Part shown: positions 1 through 6,190 of the stretch, one piece after another | Position numbering within the stretch: the first letter of the stretch is position 1 | Layout of the letters: each line of letters begins with the position of its first letter | Assembly: GCA_021295675.1 (NCBI GenBank) | Contig: JAGWBY010000074.1 | Span: 27,310 to 36,404, forward strand | DNA: 9,095 nt | Origin: Candidatus Latescibacterota bacterium | GTDB lineage: Bacteria; Latescibacterota; UBA2968; UBA8231 | Direction of reading: 5' to 3' | Translations under genes and position numbers: made by a program | Notes under the pieces: generated by a model | Told to the model about the DNA's origin: nothing | The model's input: only the letters and a program-made list of their open reading frames with translations | Database searches by the model: none

Positions 1-228
1 ATCTGGGGATACGTCCAGAGCGTCAACGGCATTCCGCATTTTCTCATTCCGCAAATCATCGGTGCCTTGATCGCCCGACACTACTTTTGGAAGCGGTACG
101 GCAAGCAGGATTGGCGGCGCTATGCCATGGTTCTGAGCGTGGGCTTCGGGGTTGGCATGTCGCTGATCGGCATGTTCAGCGCTGCCTTGGCGATGATCAA
201 AAAGGCCGTTTCTTCCCTCGCCTATTGA
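1..228 (+). CDS. C-terminal end of a multi-membrane, transporter-like protein (DUF6784/DUF6785-like), partial
   Basis: An open frame enters from the left edge and ends at TGA 226-228, giving the last 75 residues of a larger protein. Two hydrophobic segments are visible, roughly residues 11-29 (IPHFLIPQIIGALIARHYF) and 41-66 (YAMVLSVGFGVGM..). Between them lies a basic stretch, WKRYGKQDWRR. The pattern of a short Arg/Lys loop followed by a glycine-rich final helix and a short AVSSLAY tail resembles the ends of the large OPT-like membrane proteins labelled DUF6784/DUF6785, common in uncultured PVC/FCB-type bacteria. That match is from memory. Function and substrate are unknown. It lies 42 nt upstream of the J-domain gene on the same strand, so co-transcription is possible, but the conserved PspA neighbourhood probably begins after it. 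Confidence 0.55.
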   Translation: MWGYVQSVNGIPHFLIPQIIGALIARHYFWKRYGKQDWRRYAMVLSVGFGVGMSLIGMFSAALAMIKKAVSSLAY

Positions 229-270
229 GGGGGTGGACAAGGTCTATTAGCCCTTGTATCTTCGCCATTT

Positions 271-594
271 ATGGATTTGTTTACGCGCATATTCCGCGTT
301 GTGCAGGCGCACACTAAGGCTAGGGAGCCGAGCGATGCCTACGGGCATTGGCGGCCTCCGGCGTCGCCCCCGGCCCCTGCCGAAGACCCGGTCCTCGCCG
401 GATATTACGCCAATCTGGAGCTCCCCTATGGAGCCAATCTGGAGGAAGTAAAGGCGGCTTGGAAGCGGTTGATGAAGCAGTACCACCCCGACCATCACGC
501 CCAAGATCCGGCCAAGCGCGAGGTTGCCAATGCGCTCTGCGCTCAGTTGACGCAAGCCTATAAAGAGCTAGAGAAATCCCTGACGACCCATTAA
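271..594 (+). CDS. Small J-domain (DnaJ-like) protein
   Basis: This 107-residue protein has a C-terminal J domain at about residues 44-104, with the diagnostic HPD tripeptide at 72-74 inside KQYHPDHH. The helix II pattern KAAWKRLMKQ precedes it and a helix III/IV region ending LTQAYKELEKSL follows. J domains stimulate the ATPase of DnaK/Hsp70 and deliver clients to it. The N-terminus (MDLFTRIFRVV) is a short amphipathic helix, followed by a Pro/Ala-rich linker (residues 29-37). There is no zinc finger or CTD, so it is a specialised co-chaperone rather than DnaJ itself. No Shine-Dalgarno is visible before ATG 271, which is the first in-frame start after the upstream stop. The neighbouring ybjN-like and pspA genes suggest its client is PspA (inference). 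Confidence 0.85.
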   Translation: MDLFTRIFRVVQAHTKAREPSDAYGHWRPPASPPAPAEDPVLAGYYANLELPYGANLEEVKAAWKRLMKQYHPDHHAQDPAKREVANALCAQLTQAYKELEKSLTTH

Positions 595-606
595 TTAAAC
601 TAGCAT

Positions 607-612
607 AGGAGG
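607..612 (+). promoter_or_regulatory. Shine-Dalgarno of the YbjN-like gene
   Basis: A perfect AGGAGG sits 6 nt before ATG 619, in the 24-nt gap after the J-domain gene. It fixes the start and suggests strong translation, in contrast to the J-domain gene, which has no visible ribosome-binding site. Confidence 0.8.
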
Positions 613-618
613 AAGCTT

Positions 619-1011
619 ATGGCAGATTTTGCCACCGTAAAGGAGTACGTCCTCGAGCTTGGCTTGGCCATCGCCGAGGAGATTCCCGCCGAGGAAATCA
701 TCATTGTCAACGACGAGGAGCGGGGGGTACAAAACTTAGTTATTGATTGCGAGGAGACGGTGCTGGTGATTGAGCAGCTTATCCTCCAGGTCGCTGCTGG
801 AGCCGCCGAGACGTATAAGCGGATTTTACAGATGAACCGCGACTTGGTCTTTGGTGCCTTCGTCCTCAATGAGGAAGGCGATTCGCTGCTCTATCGCAAC
901 ACGCTGGCGCTGGAGAATTTGGACTTAAACGAACTGGAAAGCACAATCAACTCCCTCAGCCTCGGCTTGGCCGAGCACGGGGAGGAATTACTGGGGTTTG
1001 CCGCCAAATAG
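619..1011 (+). CDS. YbjN/CesT-like small acidic protein (PspA partner)
   Basis: This 130-residue acidic protein has no membrane segment or signal. An alpha-beta pattern is visible: an N-terminal helix (VKEYVLELGL), strands with EEIIIVNDEERGVQNLVIDCE and VLVIEQLILQV, then a helix (AAETYKRILQMN), RDLVFGAFVLNEEGDSLLYRNTL, and a final helix (LNELESTINSLSLGLAEHGEELLGF). This matches the YbjN / type III-secretion-chaperone fold, members of which are often auto-named 'molecular chaperone Tir'. The DUF2170/YjfI family is a related alternative. In many genomes such a gene lies directly before pspA, as here, so it probably binds or regulates PspA in the cytoplasm (inference). The gap to pspA is 11 nt, and its TAG stop overlaps pspA's ribosome-binding site, implying coupled translation. 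Confidence 0.75.
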   Translation: MADFATVKEYVLELGLAIAEEIPAEEIIIVNDEERGVQNLVIDCEETVLVIEQLILQVAAGAAETYKRILQMNRDLVFGAFVLNEEGDSLLYRNTLALENLDLNELESTINSLSLGLAEHGEELLGFAAK

Positions 1012-1015
1012 GAGG
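1010..1015 (+). promoter_or_regulatory. Shine-Dalgarno of pspA, overlapping the upstream stop codon
   Basis: AGGAGG lies 7 nt before ATG 1023 and shares bases with the TAG stop (1009-1011) of the YbjN-like gene. Ribosomes ending the upstream gene are therefore positioned to start pspA. Confidence 0.8.
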
Positions 1016-1022
1016 ATAAGAC

Positions 1023-1733
1023 ATGGCAGGTATATTTCAACGCTTGTTTAAAACGGGGGAGGCTGAAGCTCACGCCTTAGTGGATAAGCTCGAAGATCCG
1101 ATCAAGATGAGCGAGCAAGCAATCCGCGACTTAAAAAAGGACTTGCAGGACAGTCTCAAGGCCCTCGCCGAGGTCAAGGCGATCTCGATCAGACTCAGCC
1201 GCGAGTCCGAAGATCACCGGCGGCGCGCCGAAGACTACGAGCGCAAGGCCATGCTGCTGTTGCAAAAGGCCGAGTCCGGCCAGATGGAGGAAGCCGAAGC
1301 CGACCGCTTGGCCCGAGAATCACTGACCCGCGTCGAGGAATCTCAGGGTCGGCATGCAGAAGCCTCCCAACAGGCCCAAGCTCAACAGGCGATGGCCGAC
1401 AAGCTACAGAGCAACGTCAACGATCTGAAGTCGAAAATCGCCTCGTACGAAAACGATCTGGTAACCCTCAAGGCACGCACCAAGACCGCCAACGCCACCC
1501 GCAAAATCAACCAGCACTTGGCGAATATCGACTCAAAGGGCACCACAGCCCTGCTCGAACGGATGAAGGAAAAGGCCGAAGAGCAGGAAGCCCTCGCCGA
1601 GGCCTATGGCGATATGGGAGACGCTGGAACAGCCGTTGAAGACGAGATCGACAAGGCCCTCGCCGACAGCAAGGGAGCCCAGGTCGATGATTCGCTGGCC
1701 CAGCTCAAGGCCAGAATGAAGACGGCGAAATAA
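1023..1733 (+). CDS. pspA: PspA/IM30 (Vipp1) family membrane-stress protein
   Basis: This 236-residue protein is almost wholly alpha-helical and charged, the usual PspA length (about 220-260). The N-terminal amphipathic helix MAGIFQRLFKTGEAEAHALV is followed by the family signature around residues 22-36 (KLEDPIKMSEQAIRD). Long heptad-like coiled-coil stretches follow at about 37-165, and a C-terminal helix (EDEIDKAL..LAQLKARMK) matches helix alpha-5. PspA/Vipp1 proteins polymerise into ESCRT-III-like rings and rods on the inner membrane. They preserve membrane integrity during stress. No PspF, PspB or PspC is visible here. Instead it stands with J-domain, YbjN-like, DUF4178, DUF350 and aminopropyltransferase genes, as in yjfJ-type loci. 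It is followed by a 67-nt gap before the oxidoreductase start at 1801, the longest gap in the operon. Confidence 0.93.
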   Translation: MAGIFQRLFKTGEAEAHALVDKLEDPIKMSEQAIRDLKKDLQDSLKALAEVKAISIRLSRESEDHRRRAEDYERKAMLLLQKAESGQMEEAEADRLARESLTRVEESQGRHAEASQQAQAQQAMADKLQSNVNDLKSKIASYENDLVTLKARTKTANATRKINQHLANIDSKGTTALLERMKEKAEEQEALAEAYGDMGDAGTAVEDEIDKALADSKGAQVDDSLAQLKARMKTAK

Positions 1734-1768
1734 GGGCTGCGCTCTAAAGCCCCCGGCGGCTGATTATC

Positions 1769-1800
1769 CGCAGATGAACGCAGATGGGCGCAGAGATGGA
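1769..1800 (+). repeat. Short tandem 10-bp intergenic repeat (CGCAGATG type)
   Basis: Three imperfect direct copies run in tandem: CGCAGATGAA (1769-1778), CGCAGATGGG (1779-1788) and CGCAGAGATGGA (1789-1800). Units of this 'cgcagatgaacgcagatg' kind recur between genes in many environmental bacterial genomes, so I read it as a scattered intergenic repeat rather than coding sequence. It contains an in-frame ATG at 1774, which a gene finder may pick as the start of the next gene. The repeat origin argues against that start. Confidence 0.6.
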
Positions 1801-2301
1801 ATGAAAGCCCTTAGCCGCCGGGAATTTTTCGGTACGCTCGCCGCCGCTGGTAGCTGGGCCGCGTGGAGCGGTTGCTCGTCTGACCAGCGGCGGCCGGTTC
1901 CCGGGCGGATCGTCAACGAAGGACCGCCGCGTGGACACCTGCTGCGCGATGTGCATTCTTGGGCAGATTTTACCCCGACAGACTACGCGTGCGATGTCGC
2001 TATTGTCGGCGGTGGGATCTCCGGTTTGGCTGCGGCGTGGAAGTTGCGCCGGTCGGGGGTGGAGCGGATCCTCCTGCTCGACCTCGAAGACCAGCTAGGA
2101 GGCACCAGTCGCAGCGGCCAATGGGGCGACCAGGTATTTCCTTGGGGCGCTCACTACATCAACATCCCTCCCGCCGAAGCCGACTGCATCCACGAAATAC
2201 TGCAAGATCTAGGCGTCATCGGCCGATGGCCGCCGCTGGGACGATGCTGCGCTGGCCGCACGAGCGGCTCTTCTATCGAGGTCGCTGGACCGATGGATTA
2301 G
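1801..2301 (+). pseudogene. FAD amine-oxidase-like oxidoreductase, Tat-exported: 5' part of a frameshifted gene
   Basis: The first 140 residues of a flavin amine-oxidase-like protein read cleanly from ATG 1801 to about 2220. The N-terminus has a twin-arginine motif (SRREFFG, residues 5-11), a hydrophobic stretch and a possible lipobox, WSGC (Cys25), so it should be exported folded and perhaps lipid-anchored. The Trp at -3 is off-consensus. The FAD-binding beta-alpha-beta is plain: VAIVGGGISGLAAAW (GGGISG 70-75), then acidic LLLDLED, then GGTSRSG. After about 2220 this frame becomes meaningless and stops at 2301. The protein continues in the frame one base earlier (next entry). ATG 1774 would add nine residues encoded by the intergenic repeat, so 1801 is preferred. 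The whole gene would encode about 541 residues once corrected. Confidence 0.75.
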
Positions 2302-3425
2302 ATCCGTTTATCGACGCATCGAGCCGGGAGCGCGAAGCATTGTTGCGCTTTGAAGACGAGATGCTGCGCTGGGCCTTGCACCGCGGCCGGGACGGACGCC
2401 GGGCCTTTGCCATGCCGTTGCGCTACAGCACGGCCGATGTCCGGGTGCGGCGTTTGGATCAGATCAGCATGGCCCAGTACCTCCGCGAAGAGGGATGGCA
2501 CGACGATCGGCTCCGCTGGCTGGTCGATTATGCCTGCCGCGACGATTATGGTAGCACGGGAGCTCAGGTCTCGGCTTGGGCCGGGATTCACTACTATGCC
2601 TGTCGGTTCTACGACTACCGGATCGAGGAGGCGTATCCAGCGCATACGCTGACGTGGCCCGAGGGCAATGGGCATCTCGTTACGCAACTCGCTAATAGGT
2701 TGGGGAAGAACGAGATAAAGCGACAGGCTCTAGTGGCTCGTCTAGCTGAGGAGCGATCGCAGGTGCGGTTGGGATACATCGACTTGGCCACCGGGGAAAA
2801 GCGGCAACTGACTGCGCGGGCGGTGGTGTACGCTGGCAAGCTCCACACGGCTCCCTATGCGATTGCAGACCTGCCGGATGCACAGGCCAAGGTCATGGCA
2901 GCTATTGAGTATAGCCCTTGGTTGGTGGCGGCTATTTTTCTCAAAGAGTCGCTCACAGCCCAACAGACTACTTGGGACAATGTTTTGTACGATAGCCCAT
3001 CGCTGGGCTATGTGGTCGCCGATCACCAGCAGGGAAGTGGCCGCGTGTTGATGTACTATTGGCCCTTTGTCGATCAACTCGCCGACGCCCGGAACGCCTT
3101 GCTCGCGCAGGACCATTCATTCTGGACCGAACAGATCGTGGCTGATTTGCGCCGGGTCCATCCAGAACTCGACGACCTCGTCGAGCGCGTCGATCTGTAT
3201 CGCTGGGGGCATGGAATGATGCGGCCTAGTCCTGGGTCGCTATGGGAGCCGATGGCTGGTTGGCGGCAGCAGCCAATGGAGCGGATATTTTTCGCTTCGT
3301 GTGATGCAACCGGATTGCCCCTGTGCGAAGAAGCCATGTTTTCCGGTATTCTGGCGGCGGAGCAGGCCATGGACCGTCTCGGCGTGGCGTATTCCTCCTC
3401 GCTGGGAGGGCTTGCGGATGCCTAG
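2226..3425 (+). pseudogene. FAD amine-oxidase-like oxidoreductase: 3' part of the frameshifted gene
   Basis: The remaining roughly 400 residues, in the -1 frame relative to the 5' part, resume by MLRWPHERLFYRGRW (about 2244). The frame itself is open from 1959, but its codons before about 2220 make an Arg/His-rich nonsense peptide. Typical flavin amine-oxidase features follow: a central substrate-domain segment rich in Tyr/Trp, a second FAD-domain strand (RAVVYAGKLHTAPYAI), and the C-terminal FAD signature FFASCDATGLPLCEEA with GILAAEQAM. Full length would match other Tat-dependent members. The substrate is unknown. Linkage to an aminopropyltransferase makes a polyamine or related amine an attractive inference. 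ATG 2226 is only a nominal boundary. The stop at 3423-3425 overlaps the start of the next gene by 8 nt, so translation is probably coupled. If the frame change is real, the protein is truncated and the coupling lost. Confidence 0.75.
3405..3410 (+). promoter_or_regulatory. Shine-Dalgarno setting the aminopropyltransferase start at 3418
   Basis: GGAGGG lies 7 nt before ATG 3418. The open frame extends upstream to an ATG at 3301, but that stretch lies wholly inside the oxidoreductase gene and has no membrane-protein character. The ribosome-binding site and the hydrophobic N-terminus (MPRLGVLFLLVAIF) fix 3418. Confidence 0.75.
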
Positions 3426-4938
3426 ACTGGGTGTGCTGTTTTTGCTGGTAGCCATTTTCTCGGCTGCGGTCTGCGCTATCGTCTATCAGTTACTCATCGG
3501 CAGCGTGTCGTCCTACTTCCTCGGCAATAGCGTCGAGCAGTTTTCCCTGACGATCGGCTTTTTCCTCGCCGCGATGGGGCTTGGCTCTTGGCTTTCGCGC
3601 TTTGTCGCCGACGACTTGCTGTTGACGCGGCTAGCCCAGCTAGAGATTTGGCTGGGGCTTTTGGGTGGGGTTTCGGTTGGCGTGCTCTACGTGCTCTACG
3701 GATACACCGACCACTTCAGAGTCGGCATGTTGGCATTGAGCACGGCGATTGGCGCGTTGATCGGCCTAGAGGTGCCGCTGATCACTCGGCTGTTGCGCGG
3801 TCACGGTACACTGCGTGCGGCGCTGTCTAACGTTTTATCCCTCGACTATCTGGGGGCCTTGTTGGCCTCGTTGCTATTCCCGTACATCTTGTTGCCCTTT
3901 CTCGGTAGCCTGCATACGGCGCTGGTCGCTGGCTTGGTCAACGCCGGCCTCGGCCTCGGCGTGGTGCTTGCGTTTAAGGGGACGTTGCTAGAGCAGCGTG
4001 CCTTCCGCTCGCTAGGGGCGCAAGCGCTTGTGGTTATTGCGGCGCTAGGGGCGTTGGCTTGGCAGGGGGAAGGGTTGCGAGCGCGGTGGGAAAGCGACCT
4101 CTACGAGGACCGCATCGTCCACAGCGAGCAATCGGCCTACCAGCAAATCGTCCTGACCCAGCGCGACGAACACCTGCGGCTCTATCTCAACGGGCACTTG
4201 CAATTCGCCTCCATTGACGAGCACCGCTATCACGAAGCTCTGGTCCATCCGGCGCTGGCCTTGGCACCCTCCCGCGAAAGAGTGCTCATTATCGGGGGAG
4301 GGGACGGGCTGACGGCGCGGGAAGTGCTCAAGTACGACGAGGTTGAACACGTCGATTTAGTCGATCTCGACCCGGCGGTAACGCGGTTGGCCCAGCGCAA
4401 CATTTATCTAACCCGGCTGAATGACAATGCCTTGAATCGCCGCCAAGTGCGCGTGATCAACGAAGATGGTTTTGTCTTTTTGCAGCGCGAACACATGCCG
4501 TATGGCGCGATACTAATCGACTTGCCCGACCCTCGTGAGGAGAGCTTGGCCAAACTCTATTCGGTCGAGGCCTATAGGCTGTGCCGCAAGCTACTCAGCC
4601 CGCAAGGCGTCTTGGCGACCCAGGCTTCTAGTCCGTATCACGTCCGCGAGGCGTACTGGAGCGTTGCCGCCGCCTTGGAGGAAGCGGGCTTTGCCGTCCA
4701 CTCCTACCACTTACACGTACCCTCTTTTGGCGAGTGGGGATTCCACTTGGCAGGATCTGCCGGGCTAGATCCGACGGCAATTGCTTTTGCGGTTCCCACG
4801 CGCTACATCGATCGCCAAGTCTGGGATGCCCTCGCGGTGTTCGACGGCGATATGGCTCGCTTACCCGTGCAGGCCAACCGACTTGATCGGCCGGTGTTAG
4901 CGCGTTATTATCGACAGGGTATGGGTACTCAGTTTTGA
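3418..4938 (+). CDS. Membrane-anchored polyamine aminopropyltransferase (spermidine synthase-like)
   Basis: This 506-residue protein joins about seven membrane helices (roughly residues 5-27, 41-60, 75-95, 103-125, 143-165, 166-186, 200-216) to a C-terminal spermidine-synthase Rossmann domain. Visible motifs are the N-terminal beta segment with LYLNGHLQF and DEHRYHE (267-273), the nucleotide loop GGGDG (293-297), acidic VDLVDLD (312-318) where decarboxylated AdoMet is held, NEDG (348-351), and the DLPDP motif (368-372) with the two active-site aspartates. These enzymes transfer an aminopropyl group from decarboxylated AdoMet to an amine acceptor. The membrane-fused form often lies in PspA/DUF350/DUF4178 loci and its acceptor is not established. 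No AdoMet decarboxylase (speD) is in the window. It overlaps the oxidoreductase gene by 8 nt and is followed 13 nt later by the DUF4178 gene. Confidence 0.85.
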   Translation: MPRLGVLFLLVAIFSAAVCAIVYQLLIGSVSSYFLGNSVEQFSLTIGFFLAAMGLGSWLSRFVADDLLLTRLAQLEIWLGLLGGVSVGVLYVLYGYTDHFRVGMLALSTAIGALIGLEVPLITRLLRGHGTLRAALSNVLSLDYLGALLASLLFPYILLPFLGSLHTALVAGLVNAGLGLGVVLAFKGTLLEQRAFRSLGAQALVVIAALGALAWQGEGLRARWESDLYEDRIVHSEQSAYQQIVLTQRDEHLRLYLNGHLQFASIDEHRYHEALVHPALALAPSRERVLIIGGGDGLTAREVLKYDEVEHVDLVDLDPAVTRLAQRNIYLTRLNDNALNRRQVRVINEDGFVFLQREHMPYGAILIDLPDPREESLAKLYSVEAYRLCRKLLSPQGVLATQASSPYHVREAYWSVAAALEEAGFAVHSYHLHVPSFGEWGFHLAGSAGLDPTAIAFAVPTRYIDRQVWDALAVFDGDMARLPVQANRLDRPVLARYYRQGMGTQF

Positions 4939-4951
4939 AAGGACATGCTAG

Positions 4952-5500
4952 ATGGGTTTAAGGAAATGGTTCGGCGGTCGTCAAGACGAGGACGAACCGA
5001 CCTATCAGGAGTATTCGCTCAGCACCATGAAGATGGGCTTTCTCGTCGATTACGACCTCAAAACTTGGCAAGTTACAGGCCGTGGAGGTTATGACTACGA
5101 AGGCTACAGTACTGAAGAATGGGAATTGCAAGCCGATGGTCAGGTGTGCTTCCTCGAACGCGCCGTAGAAGATGGCAAAGCCTATTGGACTTTAACGCGG
5201 GCGATTGGCATCGACGAGATCGAAGGCGATATTGCCGCGGCGATTATCGCCGACGGTGACCCGCCTGAAACTGTCCGGTTTGAGGGTGATGAATACGCAG
5301 GGAGTACGAGCGACGCGGGTCTGTACCGTAAAGACGGCACCGACGCGGAGCGCGAGTTTGTCAGCTGGTCGTTTGAAGGCGAAGAGGGCAAAGTGCTTTT
5401 TATTAGCCAGTGGGGCGAGCGCGACTTTGCCGCGTACGCAGGCTTGGAAGTAGAGGAATACCAATTCACCGACATTTTGCCGGTGGAGGAGGGCACTTGA
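4952..5500 (+). CDS. DUF4178-domain protein
   Basis: This strongly acidic 182-residue protein has no signal peptide or membrane helix, so it is probably cytoplasmic. After a short basic N-terminus (MGLRKWFGG) comes a beta-rich region. Residues 24-84 (MKMGFLVDYDLKTWQVTGRG..EEWELQ..VCFLE..YWTLTRAI) match DUF4178 in spacing of the 'V.GR..Y' and 'W.LE' strands. The C-terminal part (EFVSWSFEGEEGKVLFISQWGE, then EVEEYQFTDILP) matches the tail seen in DUF4178 proteins of PspA/DUF350/SpeE loci. The molecular function is unknown. ATG 4952 is preceded by AAAGGA (4938-4943) at 8 nt. Only one base separates its stop from the lipoprotein start at 5502, whose ribosome-binding site lies inside this gene. 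Confidence 0.8.
   Translation: MGLRKWFGGRQDEDEPTYQEYSLSTMKMGFLVDYDLKTWQVTGRGGYDYEGYSTEEWELQADGQVCFLERAVEDGKAYWTLTRAIGIDEIEGDIAAAIIADGDPPETVRFEGDEYAGSTSDAGLYRKDGTDAEREFVSWSFEGEEGKVLFISQWGERDFAAYAGLEVEEYQFTDILPVEEGT
5485..5493 (+). promoter_or_regulatory. Shine-Dalgarno of the lipoprotein gene, inside the DUF4178 gene
   Basis: GGAGGAGGG lies 8 nt before ATG 5502 and within the last codons of the DUF4178 gene. It supports ATG 5502 as the lipoprotein start, rather than the internal ATG at 5620 in the other frame. Confidence 0.75.
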
Positions 5501-5501
5501 A

Positions 5502-5852
5502 ATGGCTTGGCGCGTAGCGGCCTTGGTGCTGTGGGGCCTGATTGCTTGCAGCTCAAAAGACCCGGTACGGGAACTAATACGCGACTTAGATCGCTATCCC
5601 GAGTACTCGCTGATCGTCGATGATACTCGTATCGAAGGCTCGTTTTTTCCCGACTACGCCCTCGGGGCAGCGCGTCGCCGAGCGCGATACCATCGTGTAC
5701 GAGGAGCGTCGCACCGATTGGATGGAAGTCAAAGAAGAGACGTTCTACCGATACGAAAAGTACGTCGGCATGGTCGTGTCCTCCAAGTCGCTAGACGGCC
5801 GCCGCACCGGCACCAGTCAAGCGCACCCGCCCAGCTATCAGTACGTCGGTAA
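5502..5852 (+). pseudogene. Unrecognised lipoprotein: 5' part of a frameshifted gene
   Basis: From ATG 5502 this frame gives a type II signal peptide, MAWRVAALVLWGLIAC, with lipobox LIAC and lipidated Cys16. Ser17 at +2 suggests outer-membrane sorting if E. coli rules apply. The mature start SSKDPVRELIRDLDRYPEYSLIVDD and SFFPDYALG follow. After about 5667 this frame turns into an Arg-rich nonsense peptide ending at 5852, while the sensible protein continues in the +1 frame (next entry). One extra base explains this. The candidates are the G4 run at 5664-5667 and the T6 run at 5643-5648. Removing one base gives a 225-residue lipoprotein. I do not recognise the family. It sits between DUF4178 and DUF350 genes and probably forms the envelope part of the same system. 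Confidence 0.7.
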
Positions 5853-6180
5853 TCCCCATTACGGGTCTTGGGGCGGTGGTGGGTTTTGGCAATTTTACGG
5901 CCAGTACGCGCTGATGAGCAGCTTAATGGGGGGGTGGAACGTTGGGCGCGGCGATTGGGAGGACTACCGCCGCAACCGGGAAAGGGGTCGCCCATACTAC
6001 GGGCCGACGAAAGGAGGCCGACCCACTTTTGGGTCGCGCGGCTCGCAGACTCAAAAGACGCGACCGCAATTCTACCAGCGCCAACAAAGCCGCCGCCAGG
6101 CCTTTAGTGGCCAGGTCAAAAACCGCATGGGCCGCACCACCTCTGGGTGGGGACGCGGTGCCTCGCGCTTTGGAAAATAG
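5620..6180 (+). pseudogene. Unrecognised lipoprotein with Gly/Arg/Tyr-rich tail: 3' part of the frameshifted gene
   Basis: This frame becomes meaningful from about QRVAERDTIVYEERRTDWMEVKEETFYRYEK. It then runs through an aromatic/glycine segment (NPHYGSWGGGGFWQFYGQYA), a short hydrophobic patch (LMSSLMGG) and a highly basic low-complexity tail rich in Arg, Gly, Gln, Ser and Tyr (about corrected residues 146-225, ending WGRGASRFGK). The nominal ATG at 5620 is only where an open frame can start. Its first dozen or so codons are the wrong frame for the gene, so the real start is 5502. The tail could bind a polyanion such as LPS, nucleic acid or peptidoglycan-linked polymer, or self-associate (speculation from composition only). 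A 10-nt gap leads to the DUF350 gene. Confidence 0.7.
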
Positions 6181-6184
6181 GGGG
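6179..6184 (+). promoter_or_regulatory. Shine-Dalgarno favouring a GTG start for the DUF350 gene
   Basis: AGGGGG lies 6 nt before GTG 6191. The alternative ATG 6203 has only weak purines (gtgga) upstream. The open frame also extends left to 5942, but there it lies inside the lipoprotein gene in another frame and encodes a hydrophilic Arg-rich peptide, so those codons are not used. Confidence 0.55.
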
Positions 6185-6190
6185 AACGCA

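Noticed and set aside
237..257. Hairpin ACAAGG ... CCTTGT between the transporter-like tail and the J-domain gene
   Set aside because: Only a 6-bp stem with a 9-nt loop and no T-tract after it, so it is not convincing as a terminator.
1734..1752. Possible terminator GGGCT ... AGCCC just after pspA
   Set aside because: The stem is 5 bp and is followed by GC-rich sequence instead of T residues.
1774..1800. Upstream ATG at 1774 as the oxidoreductase start
   Set aside because: These codons are made by the 10-bp repeat, and a start at 1801 gives a normal Tat signal peptide.
2215..2245. Programmed -1 frameshifting to explain the oxidoreductase break
   Set aside because: No slippery heptamer or obvious stimulatory stem is seen at the junction; a simple indel is more economical.
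2298..3370. Several minus-strand open frames of about 77-129 codons opposite the oxidoreductase
   Set aside because: They mirror the plus-strand coding frame, lack ribosome-binding sites and show no domain motifs.
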